Below are positions 21,450-28,486 of a stretch of DNA of 28,486 bases, one piece after another. The DNA comes from an uncultured Eubacteriales bacterium (GTDB taxonomy: Bacteria > Bacillota > Clostridia > Oscillospirales > Oscillospiraceae): positions 1-28,486 of the forward strand of contig USGS01000013.1 in NCBI GenBank assembly GCA_900554275.1, written 5' to 3'. Each line of letters starts with the position of its first letter. Within the stretch, counting starts at the first letter, position 1. Position numbers and translations under genes: made by a program. The notes under the pieces are model-generated. The model was given only the letters and a program-made list of their open reading frames with translations, made no database searches and had not been told where the DNA came from.

Positions 21450-23768
21450 TTACTTGCCCTCCTTTTCATTCCAGCTGTCCTGAATAAGCCCCGCCTTGGA
21501 GAACTCGGCAAACAGCACGTGGGGCGTGATGGGTGTGCAGTCGATGGCCACGCCGGTGGCGTTGAGAATGGCGTTGCGGATGGCCGGTGCGCCGGAGCAG
21601 GCCGGCGGCTCGCCCAGCGCCTTCGTGCCGAAGGGGGAGGTGGGCTCGGGGTTCTCGATAAACTGGGCCTCCAGATGGGGGTGATCCATAAATGTGGACA
21701 GCTTGTAGTCCAGCAGGTTATTGTTCAGGGGCTTGCCGGTCTTTTCATCGAACAGCAGCTGCTCGCTCATGCCGTAGCCGATGGCCATGGACATACCGCC
21801 GTGGACCTGGGCCTCCGCCAAAGCAGGGTTGATCAGGCTGCCGCAGTCGTGGACGTTGATGATCTGGTTCAGCGTGACCTTGCACAGGGGAATGTCCACC
21901 GTCACGTCGGCAAAGGTGCAGCCGAAGGAATAGGCGTTATTGCGGATGGTGTAGGTGGACTCGGCGGTGATATGCTCGCTGTCGGCGGCGTTGTACTGGG
22001 CGGTCATGGCCAGCTCCTTCAGGCTCATGAGCACCGCGCCGTCCTGCCTGCGGATGATATTGCCGTCCACGATGTCCATGTTGTCCACGGCCTGGCGGGT
22101 CAGCTTGGTGGCGTAGGCCAAAATCTTCTGCCGCAGCAGCGTGGCGGTCTGACGGATGGAGAAGCCGGCCACGTAGGTCTGACGGCTGGCGTAAGCGCCC
22201 AGCCCGGTGGGGGTGATGTCGGTGTCCTGACAGGAGACGACGTGGACGTCCTTGTAGCTCTTCAGGCCCACGGCCTCGGCGGTCATCTGAGAATAGGCGG
22301 TGTCCGCGCCCTGCCCGATCTCCGTCTCGCCGCACTGCATGGTCACCGTGCCGTCCAGGTTCAGCAGCATACGGTTGCTGGACGTCTCCAGGGAGATGGG
22401 ATAGACGGCGGTGTTGTACCAGAACGCCGCCACGCCGATGCCGCGGCGGACATCGCCGGTGTCCTGGGCGTACTCCTTGACCTTACGGTCGTAGTCGATG
22501 TACTGCTTGCCCTTTTCCATGCACTCCCGGAAGGAGTCGTAGTAGTTGGTGTTGCCGGAGAAGCCGTCATGGAAGCCCTTGGGCATGATGTACTTCATGC
22601 GGTACTCAAGAGGGTCCATGTGTACGGCCCGGGCACATTCGTCGATGTTGGCATCGTCGGCAAAGGAGGCCTGGGGCATACCGTAGCCCCGCATCGCGCC
22701 GGCGGAGGGCTTGTTGGTGAACACGGTATAGGCATCCAGCTCCATGTTGTCGCAGGGATAGATCTGGGGGAACGAGCCCATGGCCTTGGCCACGATGGAG
22801 TGACCGTGGGAGGCGTAAGAGCCCTGGTTGGAGAAGCACTCCACCTTGCGGGCGGCCATAGAGCCGTCCGGACGCAGCCAGGTGACGATATGGAATCGGA
22901 TGGCGTGACGCACGCGGTTGGACACGAACGTCTCCTCTCGGGAGCAGTCCACCCGGACGCAGCGCCCGCCCACCTGGGTGGTACACCAGGCGCACAGCGG
23001 CTCGTACAGCGCGTCCTGCTTGTTGCCGAAGCCGCCGCCGATGTAGGGCTTGATGATCTGAATATCCGCCCAGGGACGGCCCAGAGCCTGTCCCACCACG
23101 CGGCGGATGATATGGGGGATCTGGGTGGAGGACACCACCACGATGCGGCCGTTCTCCTCATAGGCGAAGCAGCCGTGGTTTTCGATGTGGCAGTGCTGCA
23201 CGGTGGGCGTGTCGTACCAGCCCTCGACCTTGATGAGGCCCGGCTCCTGAATGGCGGCCTGATAGTCGCCCTTCTTCATGTCGGTGTGCTTGAGGATGTT
23301 GTTGGGGTAATTCTCGTGAAGCTGGGGCGCACCGTCCTCCATGGCCTTCTGCACGTCCAGCACGAAGGGCAGCTCGTCATACTCCACCTTCAGCGCCCGA
23401 ACGCCCTGCATGGCGGACACCTCGTCCTCGGCGATGACCACCGCCACATCGTCGCCGTAATACCGCACATGACGGTTCAGCAGATGGCGGTCAGCCACGT
23501 CCTGGTGGCCGGGGTCCATGGACCAGGGATGGCCCGCCGTGGGGAAGCAGTGCTCCGGCACGTCGAAGCAGGTCAGCACCTTGACCACGCCGGGGATGGC
23601 CTCCGCCGCCGACTTGTCGATGGACTTGACGAAGCCGTGGGCGATGGTCGAATGCCTGATGCGGGCGTACAGCGCCCCCGCCGGCATACGGTCCTCGTAA
23701 TATTTCGTCCGCCCGGTGGCCTTGTCAAAGGCGTCCACGCGGATCTCGCTCTTTCCCACCTTGCTCAT
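21450..23768 (-). CDS. xdhA: molybdenum hydroxylase molybdopterin-binding catalytic subunit
   Basis: 772-residue catalytic subunit of the xanthine dehydrogenase superfamily, which hydroxylates a heterocycle with water-derived oxygen. An alpha/beta-hammerhead domain (about 15-130) is followed by the molybdopterin-binding halves. Active-site landmarks are GGGFGNKQD with Gln251 at the position of bovine XDH Glu802, AGAMRGYGMPQ with the substrate Arg, CGETEIGQGADT for the cofactor Gln, and ALGEPPACSGAPAI with the catalytic Glu. It resembles E. coli XdhA. AGGAGG lies 9 bases upstream of ATG 23768. The context with selD, yqeB and yedE suggests a selenium-containing cofactor. The substrate (xanthine, other purines, nicotinate-like) cannot be told. 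Confidence 0.93.
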   Translation of the reverse strand: MSKVGKSEIRVDAFDKATGRTKYYEDRMPAGALYARIRHSTIAHGFVKSIDKSAAEAIPGVVKVLTCFDVPEHCFPTAGHPWSMDPGHQDVADRHLLNRHVRYYGDDVAVVIAEDEVSAMQGVRALKVEYDELPFVLDVQKAMEDGAPQLHENYPNNILKHTDMKKGDYQAAIQEPGLIKVEGWYDTPTVQHCHIENHGCFAYEENGRIVVVSSTQIPHIIRRVVGQALGRPWADIQIIKPYIGGGFGNKQDALYEPLCAWCTTQVGGRCVRVDCSREETFVSNRVRHAIRFHIVTWLRPDGSMAARKVECFSNQGSYASHGHSIVAKAMGSFPQIYPCDNMELDAYTVFTNKPSAGAMRGYGMPQASFADDANIDECARAVHMDPLEYRMKYIMPKGFHDGFSGNTNYYDSFRECMEKGKQYIDYDRKVKEYAQDTGDVRRGIGVAAFWYNTAVYPISLETSSNRMLLNLDGTVTMQCGETEIGQGADTAYSQMTAEAVGLKSYKDVHVVSCQDTDITPTGLGAYASRQTYVAGFSIRQTATLLRQKILAYATKLTRQAVDNMDIVDGNIIRRQDGAVLMSLKELAMTAQYNAADSEHITAESTYTIRNNAYSFGCTFADVTVDIPLCKVTLNQIINVHDCGSLINPALAEAQVHGGMSMAIGYGMSEQLLFDEKTGKPLNNNLLDYKLSTFMDHPHLEAQFIENPEPTSPFGTKALGEPPACSGAPAIRNAILNATGVAIDCTPITPHVLFAEFSKAGLIQDSWNEKEGK

Positions 23769-23809
23769 ATGAGGATGCCTCCTGTCGGTAATGTTTGGAA
23801 TACGTTTCG

Positions 23810-23823
23810 ATAATACCTATTAT
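23810..23823. promoter_or_regulatory. small palindrome in the xdhA leader
   Basis: ATAATA-CC-TATTAT is a perfect dyad lying just downstream of the predicted xdhA start of transcription, a position suited to repression. It is short and AT-rich, so it may be chance. Confidence 0.35.
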
Positions 23824-23831
23824 TAGCTGGC

Positions 23832-23860
23832 ATTATAGCATATCCCGGCAAAATTGTATA
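23832..23860 (-). promoter_or_regulatory. extended -10 promoter of xdhABC
   Basis: On the minus strand TATACA (23860-23855), a 17-base spacer and TATAAT (23837-23832) preceded by TGC. Confidence 0.7.
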
Positions 23861-23903
23861 GTCGTATCGTGATTTTATTTTGCGAATAACGACCATTTGC
23901 CGA

Positions 23904-23932
23904 TTGACGGGGCATACTGAAGCTGATAGACT
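23904..23932 (+). promoter_or_regulatory. promoter of the mocA-like gene
   Basis: TTGACG (23904-23909), a 17-base spacer and TAGACT (23927-23932), 23 bases before the start at 23956. Confidence 0.65.
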
Positions 23933-23955
23933 ACAAGGGAAAGGACGGTGGCTGT

Positions 23956-24546
23956 ATGGAGGAGCTGCGCATCGGGTGCGTCGTCATGGCGGCAGGCTGC
24001 GGCAGCCGCTTCGGGCGGAACAAGCTGGAGGCGGTGGTAGACGGTAAAACGCTGCTGCGGCGGGCGCTGGAGGCCGTGCCGAAGCAGTCGTTCTGCCGCG
24101 TGGCGGTGGTGACGCAGTATGATGAGGCCGCCGCGCTGGCAGAGAAATTCGGTTTCGACGTGATTCGGAATGACCGTCCGGAGGACGGACTGAGCCGCAC
24201 AGTGCATCTGGGCACGGAGGCGCTGGCGGACTGCGACGCCATTTTGTACCAGGTGGCAGACCAGCCCCTTTTGCGGCAGGAGACCGTTGCCCGGGAGGTA
24301 TCGTTTTTCCGGCAGCACCCGGAACATATCGTAGGACTGGGCCACAATGGCGTGCGGGGCAATCCCTGCATCTTCCCCAAGCGGTTCTTCCGGGAGCTGA
24401 CGGCCCTGACCGGCGATGCCGGCGGCAGCGCCGTCATACGGCAATACCCCAGCGCGCTGCTGCTGTATGAGGTCCCTGCAGCGGAGCTCCACGATGTGGA
24501 CACGGTGGAAGCGCTGGCGGCGGTCAGTGTAACACAGCAAGTATAA
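23956..24546 (+). CDS. MocA-like molybdenum cofactor cytidylyltransferase
   Basis: 196-residue nucleotidyltransferase of the MobA-like NTP transferase family. In E. coli, MocA adds CMP to molybdopterin to make the cytosine dinucleotide cofactor used by xanthine dehydrogenase-family enzymes; YgfJ-like relatives sit in selenium-dependent hydroxylase clusters. The N-terminal NTP loop is AAGCGSRFGRNKL (about 12-24), the metal site is probably in YQVADQPLL (about 97-105), and GNPCIFP with GDAGG continue the fold. Ribosome site AAAGGA lies about 10 bases upstream. It is flanked by two hydroxylase units, xdhABC diverging and the fused enzyme converging, so it most likely matures their cofactor. Confidence 0.85.
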   Translation: MEELRIGCVVMAAGCGSRFGRNKLEAVVDGKTLLRRALEAVPKQSFCRVAVVTQYDEAAALAEKFGFDVIRNDRPEDGLSRTVHLGTEALADCDAILYQVADQPLLRQETVAREVSFFRQHPEHIVGLGHNGVRGNPCIFPKRFFRELTALTGDAGGSAVIRQYPSALLLYEVPAAELHDVDTVEALAAVSVTQQV

Positions 24547-24577
24547 AAAAGCACCCCCACGGGGTGCTTTTTTATAC
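24541..24577. terminator. bidirectional terminator between mocA-like and Se-XDH genes
   Basis: A 17-base perfect stem (24541-24557 with 24561-24577) has a CAC loop and A6/T6 tracts; it fills the whole gap between the two convergent genes. Confidence 0.92.
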
Positions 24578-27169
24578 TTACTTTTTCGGCGCGTAGGGCG
24601 TGTTTTTCAGCGGCAGGTTGAATTCCCGCTCGCCGGTGAGCTGATAGTACGCCTCCGCGATGGCGGGCGCGGTGGGAATGGACGTGATCTCGCCGATGCC
24701 GATGGCGCCGCCGGCCACGTTCAGCCCCGGCTTTTCCACCACGATGGCCCGGATCTCCGGGGGAATCTGATTGGCGCGAAATAGACCCAGCATACCGTAC
24801 TTGGCGGTGGGCTTGCAGTTCTCGTCGATGGGGTATTTCTCCGTCAGGGCGTAGCCCATGGACATGACCACGCCGCCCTCGATCTGTCCCTCGATGCTCA
24901 GGGGGTTCACGGCCTTGCCCACGTCGTGGGCGGCCACCATCTTCTTGATGCGGCCCGTCTCCTTGTCCAGGATACACATCTGGGTGGCATAGCCGTAGGC
25001 CACGTGGCTCACCGGGTTGGGCACGTCCGCGCCCAGGGGATCGGTCTTGGCCAGATACTCGCCGTAGAACTCCCGACCCTTCAGATCGGCCAGCGTATTG
25101 CCCTTGTCCAGCTCCGCCTTCAGCTTTTCACAGGCCCGGCGGGTGGCCTCGCCGGTGACCAGCGTCTGACGGCTGCCGGAGGTGTCGCCGGAGTCCGGCG
25201 CGATCCAGGTGTTGCTGCGCTCGTACACGATGTCGTCCCGGTGCAGCCCGGTGTTGGTCACCACCACCTGCACCAGCACCGTGCCCAGACCCTGACCGAT
25301 GCAGCTTGCGCCGGAGTAGATGTGTACCTTTCCGTCGTCCTCCACGATGAGCTTGCAGCGTCCCCAGTCCGGCAGGCCCACGCCCACACCGGCGTTCTTC
25401 ATGGCGCAGGCAAGACCCACCGGGTCGCCGTTTCGCACCGCCTCGTCATAGGCGGGCTTGATGGCCTCCAGCGTCTCCACCAGGCCGGTGGAGTCGTCCA
25501 CGATCTGCCCGTTGGGCAGCACACCGCCGGGGCGGATGGCGTTGCGGTAGCGGATCTCCCAGGGGGAGATGCCCACCAGCTCTGCCATCTGGTTCAGCAG
25601 CGTCTCCGTGCAGAAGCAGGTCTGGGTCACGCCGAAGCCGCGGAACGCGCCTGCCGGCGGATTGTTGGTGTAATAAGCATGGCCCTCGATCTCGAAGTTC
25701 TCGTAGGCATACGGCCCCGCCGCATGGGTGCAGGCGCGCTCCAGCACCGGGCCGCCCAGGGAGGCGAACGCACCGGTGTCGGACACCACGCTGGCCTTCA
25801 CGCCCTGGATGATGCCGTTTTCGTCGCAGCCCATAGTGAACTCCATGTCCATGCTGTGGCGCTTGGGATGGACGAGAATGGACTCCTGCCGGCTGAGCTT
25901 GAATTTGACGGGCCGCCGGGTCAGGTAGCACAGCAGCGCCGCGTGGTGCTGCACGGACATATCCTCCTTGCCGCCGAAGCCGCCGCCCACCAGCATATTC
26001 TGCACCTGGCAGTGCTCGTAGTCCACGCCCAGCATGGACGCGCACTCGTGCATGGTGGTGTGGGCGCTCTGATCCGTTGTCAGCAGCTTCACACCGCCGT
26101 TGTCCAGCGGCAGCGCCACACAGCACTCCGGCTCGAGGAAGGCATGCTCCGTCCACGGGGTAGAGAAATGCTCCGTCAGCACATATTTGGAGTTTTTGAT
26201 GGCTGTCTCCGCGTCGCCCCGGGAGACGTGCTTGTAGGCCTGCACGTTGCTCTCGTCGCCCTCAAACACCAGCGGTGCGCCGGGCGCGGCGGCCTCCGCG
26301 GGGTTATGGACGGCGGGCAGCACCTCGTACTCCACCTTCACCAGCTTTTTGGCGGCCTCCACCGTCTCCTGGTCCACGGCGCAGACCAGCGCCACGCTGT
26401 CGCCCAAATAGTGGGTGATCTCGCCCACACCGATGAGGGTGGGCTGGTCCTTCTTGATATGGCCCACATTGACCTTGCCGGGGATGTCCTTCTGTGTGGC
26501 CACACAGACCACGCCGGGCAGCGCCTCGGCCTCGCTGGTGTCGATGGACAGCACCCGCGCCCGGGCGTACTGGCTGCGCACCGCGCCGCCGTAGCACATA
26601 CCGTCCACGTACACATCGTCGGGGTACTGACCGCAGCCCTGTACCTTCTCCTCCACATCCAGCCGGTGGACGCGGCTGCCCACCTGCCAGTCGTCGGCGG
26701 ACGATTGGGGCAGCTTGCCCTCCCGGAAGATCTTTGCCGCCAGCAGAATGCCGTCGATGATCTTCACGTAGCCGGTGCAGCGGCAGATGTTGTTGCGGAT
26801 GGCGAAGGCAGCCTCCTCACGGGTGGGGTCGGGGTTCACGTCCAACAGGCCCTTGGCGGAGATGACCATGCCCGGGATGCAGAAGCCACACTGCACCGCG
26901 CCCGCCTCGCCGAAGGCGAAGGTGTAGACCTGCTTTTCCCAGTCGGTCAGGCCCTCCACGGTGAGGATGGTCTTGCCCTCCAGCTTGTCCGTCTGAGGGA
27001 TGCAGGCCTTGGTGGGCTTGCCGTCGATGAGCACGTGGCACGTGCCGCAGGCGCCCTCGCTGCACCCGTCCTTCACAGAGGTCAGGCGCAGCTCGTCCCG
27101 TAGGAAACGGATGAGCTTCTGGTTCTTTTCTACGGTAACGGCAGCGCCGTTCACGGTAAATGTGGCCAT
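24578..27169 (-). CDS. selenium-dependent xanthine dehydrogenase, fused Fe-S/molybdopterin protein
   Basis: 863-residue molybdenum hydroxylase with Fe-S and molybdopterin parts in one chain and no FAD domain. ATG 27169 follows AAGGAG by about 8 bases; the frame extending to 27241 lies across the promoter. Clusters are bound by Cys36, Cys41, Cys44 and Cys56, then Cys94, Cys97, Cys129 and Cys131. A hammerhead domain follows (about 180-285) and then the molybdenum domains: GGGFGGKED with Glu402 matching bovine XDH Glu802, PAGAFRGFG with the substrate Arg, SCIGQG for the cofactor Gln, and IGIGEITS with the catalytic Glu near 827. Domain order and length fit the selenium-dependent XDH family (TIGR03311). 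Selenium itself cannot be seen in the sequence; it is a cofactor ligand and not selenocysteine. Confidence 0.92.
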   Translation of the reverse strand: MATFTVNGAAVTVEKNQKLIRFLRDELRLTSVKDGCSEGACGTCHVLIDGKPTKACIPQTDKLEGKTILTVEGLTDWEKQVYTFAFGEAGAVQCGFCIPGMVISAKGLLDVNPDPTREEAAFAIRNNICRCTGYVKIIDGILLAAKIFREGKLPQSSADDWQVGSRVHRLDVEEKVQGCGQYPDDVYVDGMCYGGAVRSQYARARVLSIDTSEAEALPGVVCVATQKDIPGKVNVGHIKKDQPTLIGVGEITHYLGDSVALVCAVDQETVEAAKKLVKVEYEVLPAVHNPAEAAAPGAPLVFEGDESNVQAYKHVSRGDAETAIKNSKYVLTEHFSTPWTEHAFLEPECCVALPLDNGGVKLLTTDQSAHTTMHECASMLGVDYEHCQVQNMLVGGGFGGKEDMSVQHHAALLCYLTRRPVKFKLSRQESILVHPKRHSMDMEFTMGCDENGIIQGVKASVVSDTGAFASLGGPVLERACTHAAGPYAYENFEIEGHAYYTNNPPAGAFRGFGVTQTCFCTETLLNQMAELVGISPWEIRYRNAIRPGGVLPNGQIVDDSTGLVETLEAIKPAYDEAVRNGDPVGLACAMKNAGVGVGLPDWGRCKLIVEDDGKVHIYSGASCIGQGLGTVLVQVVVTNTGLHRDDIVYERSNTWIAPDSGDTSGSRQTLVTGEATRRACEKLKAELDKGNTLADLKGREFYGEYLAKTDPLGADVPNPVSHVAYGYATQMCILDKETGRIKKMVAAHDVGKAVNPLSIEGQIEGGVVMSMGYALTEKYPIDENCKPTAKYGMLGLFRANQIPPEIRAIVVEKPGLNVAGGAIGIGEITSIPTAPAIAEAYYQLTGEREFNLPLKNTPYAPKK

Positions 27170-27212
27170 AGTTGTTCTCTCCTTTGTGCGTTCTGCACAG
27201 TTTTTCATGGTA

Positions 27213-27241
27213 ATGATACCATACTGGCGGCAGGAAAACAA
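27213..27241 (-). promoter_or_regulatory. extended -10 promoter of the Se-XDH gene with small dyad
   Basis: On the minus strand TTGTTT (27241-27236), a 17-base spacer and TATCAT (27218-27213) preceded by TGG. The dyad ATGGTA-N4-TACCAT (27207-27222) covers the -10 box. Confidence 0.55.
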
Positions 27242-27306
27242 GACGGGAATACAGGGCGGTGGTCTTTACCGTGATAGTAGTTGGAGAATAGCGGAAAAGG
27301 GCATGG

Positions 27307-27335
27307 TTGAAGGAATAAGAAAAATATGCTAAGAT
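27307..27335 (+). promoter_or_regulatory. extended -10 promoter of the sigma factor gene
   Basis: TTGAAG (27307-27312), a 17-base spacer and TAAGAT (27330-27335) preceded by TGC. The leader would be about 80 bases. Confidence 0.6.
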
Positions 27336-27381
27336 TTTTCAAAAGCACCGCGACGGAACGGCGGAAAACCGTACTATATAG

Positions 27382-27398
27382 GTGAAGGAGGCCTTCAC
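27382..27398 (+). promoter_or_regulatory. leader hairpin holding an AAGGAGG site ahead of the sigma gene
   Basis: GTGAAGG (27382-27388) pairs with CCTTCAC (27392-27398) around AGG, hiding a perfect ribosome-site sequence that is followed by no usable start codon at normal distance. A second site, AAGGGAG (27409-27415), precedes the likely TTG start. Confidence 0.4.
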
Positions 27399-27423
27399 AA
27401 TAAACGGCAAGGGAGTGATTTCT

Positions 27424-27981
27424 TTGGAGGATACGGCGCTCATCGACCTGTACTGGCAGCGCGACGAAACGGCTATTGAGGCCACCGCCGCAAAATACGG
27501 CGGGCTGTGCGGCAGCATCGCCCGCAACATTCTGAAAGCCCCGGAGGACTGCGAGGAGTGTCTGAACGACACCTATTTCGCCGTCTGGAACGCCATTCCC
27601 GAGCAAAGACCCGGCCGGTTTTCCGTGTTCGTCAGCCGCATTACCCGGAATCTGGCACTGAAAAAGTGGGAGTATCTGTCCGCCGCCAAGCGAAACCCCG
27701 CTGCGGTCATCTCGCTGGAGGAGTTGGGTGACTGCGTTTCCGGGACGGACAGCGTGGAGGACGAGGCGGAGAACAGGCGTATCGAGCGGATCATTGATGC
27801 GTTTCTCCGGGAGCAGAGCCGGGAAAAGCGGGACGTTTTCATCCGGCGCTATTGGTATTTTGACTCTATCGGGGCGATCTGCGAGGCCACCGGCTTCAGC
27901 GAAAGCAAGGTGAAATCCATCCTGCTGGCCACGCGGCGCAAGCTCCGGGACTATCTGGAAAGCGAAGGGGTGGAGATATGA
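27424..27981 (+). CDS. ECF-type RNA polymerase sigma factor
   Basis: 185-residue sigma-70 family regulator. The TTG at 27424 is chosen because AAGGGAG lies 8 bases upstream and it gives the family-typical opening EDTALIDLYWQRDE; a GTG at 27382 in frame sits inside a hairpin and has no ribosome site. Region 2 spans about residues 5-80 (LYWQRDETAIEATAAKYGG, then CEECLNDTYFAVW and the -10-contacting segment). A variable acidic linker follows (about 105-125), and then region 4 with a helix-turn-helix (SIGAICEATGFSESKVKSILLATRRKL, about 150-176, cited by ends SIGAIC and TRRKL). Its stop overlaps the start of the next gene (ATGA), the usual pairing of an ECF sigma with its membrane anti-sigma or sensor. 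Confidence 0.88.
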   Translation: MEDTALIDLYWQRDETAIEATAAKYGGLCGSIARNILKAPEDCEECLNDTYFAVWNAIPEQRPGRFSVFVSRITRNLALKKWEYLSAAKRNPAAVISLEELGDCVSGTDSVEDEAENRRIERIIDAFLREQSREKRDVFIRRYWYFDSIGAICEATGFSESKVKSILLATRRKLRDYLESEGVEI

Positions 27982-28486
27982 ATAAGGAGCAGCTTTCCCA
28001 GCGGATCGGCAATATGGATGACCGGCTGGTGGTGCAGGCGGAACACGTGCCCAGCTACGGGCGGCAGCGGCGGAGCAGCCTGCGGAGGAAAATAGCGGGC
28101 ATCGCCGCCGTCATTGTGCTGATGGCGTGCAGCGGTGCGGTAGGTGCGTTGGCGTTCAGCCGGGAGACGGTCAGGGAAGTTCCCGCGCAGCAGGAGACGG
28201 TGGAGCTGACGGGCATCGGCGTGACGGTGCTGTTGCCCGACAGCTGGGCAGGACAATATGAGGTGGTGCAGGATTCCTTCCTTCCCTATAACTCCGCCAT
28301 GTGGGAATTCTGCGCAAAGTCTGTCTATGAGGACGAGACCTTCTACCGCGGGAGCTTATTCACCGTGTTCCAGTACGCGGACTACTCCATGTCGGCGGAG
28401 GAATTCGCCCAGAGCGGGCTGGCGGGCATCGGCCGGTATCTGTTTGCCACGGAGGACGCCACCTATGCCGTGATGTACGCGGGGGA
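27978..28486 (+). CDS. membrane-anchored partner of the sigma factor (putative anti-sigma), partial
   Basis: The gene starts at ATG 27978, overlapping the sigma stop by four bases, and stays open to the window edge (169 codons visible). It begins MNKEQLSQRIGNMDDRLVVQ, a short cytoplasmic segment of about 40 residues with an Arg-rich patch (RQRRSSLRRK), followed by one transmembrane helix (about 42-62, AGIAAVIVLMACSGAVGALAF). An extracellular part with alternating polar and aromatic residues follows. Clostridia anti-sigma-like proteins beside ECF factors have this architecture. No zinc-finger (HxxxCxxC) motif is visible, so binding to the sigma factor is inferred only from the overlap and topology. 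Confidence 0.75.
   Translation, partial: MNKEQLSQRIGNMDDRLVVQAEHVPSYGRQRRSSLRRKIAGIAAVIVLMACSGAVGALAFSRETVREVPAQQETVELTGIGVTVLLPDSWAGQYEVVQDSFLPYNSAMWEFCAKSVYEDETFYRGSLFTVFQYADYSMSAEEFAQSGLAGIGRYLFATEDATYAVMYAG

Noticed and set aside
20625..23813. 1062-codon open frame on the plus strand opposite xdhABC
   Set aside because: It is antisense to three intact subunits with clear motifs; His/Val/Gly/Asp-rich composition is the known shadow of GC-rich codons.
24926..27103. 725-codon open frame on the plus strand opposite the Se-XDH gene
   Set aside because: Same kind of antisense shadow, no ribosome site and no family resemblance.
1..28486. CRISPR arrays, rRNA and tRNA genes, insertion sequences
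   Set aside because: No regularly spaced repeats, cloverleaf-like sequences or transposase genes were seen; the only mobile element is the serine-recombinase end at the left.

Overview
The window is GC-rich DNA from the chromosome of an anaerobic Gram-positive bacterium, most likely a gut Clostridia of the Oscillospiraceae type (Flavonifractor/Oscillibacter-like; inferred from gene content and style, not proven). Strong AGGAGG ribosome sites, extended -10 promoters, an electron-bifurcating NfnAB pair and selenium-dependent molybdenum hydroxylase genes fit this. No rRNA, tRNA or CRISPR array was seen.

Layout. (1) Positions 1 to about 1605 are the end of an integrated mobile element: a large serine recombinase whose reading frame runs out of the element and antisense through the next host gene. 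(2) 1656-10695 is housekeeping DNA: a small-multidrug-export family membrane protein (-), a Na/Pi cotransporter with a PhoU domain (+), a DEAD-box RNA helicase (-), an operon of FAD oxidoreductase, D-2-hydroxyacid dehydrogenase and DNA polymerase IV (-), and an HtrA protease (+). (3) 10962-14133 carries nfnA-nfnB (ferredoxin/NADH/NADPH bifurcation) and a HAD-IIA phosphatase.

(4) 14179-27169 is a large selenium/molybdenum locus. Selenium handling: yedE-type transporter, TusA-like carrier and DUF3343 protein (- operon), a divergent class-V aminotransferase/cysteine desulfurase-like protein (+), and yqeB-selD (-). Regulation and accessory: a single-domain ModE-like regulator overlapping a LOG-family nucleotide phosphoribohydrolase (+). 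Enzymes: a three-subunit molybdenum hydroxylase xdhA-xdhB-xdhC (-), a MocA-like cytidylyltransferase (+), and a fused Fe-S/molybdopterin selenium-dependent xanthine dehydrogenase (-). The coherent reading is import of selenium, activation to selenophosphate, insertion into the molybdenum site of hydroxylases acting on purines or related heterocycles, with electrons leaving through Fe-S and FAD domains.

(5) 27424-28486 holds an ECF-type sigma factor with a TTG start and an overlapping membrane-anchored partner cut by the window edge.

The most unusual piece is the 240-base gap between yedE and the class-V aminotransferase gene. It holds back-to-back promoters, three consecutive hairpins, and a 15-base direct repeat whose spacing suggests that a 107-base structured element was inserted between a promoter and its gene.
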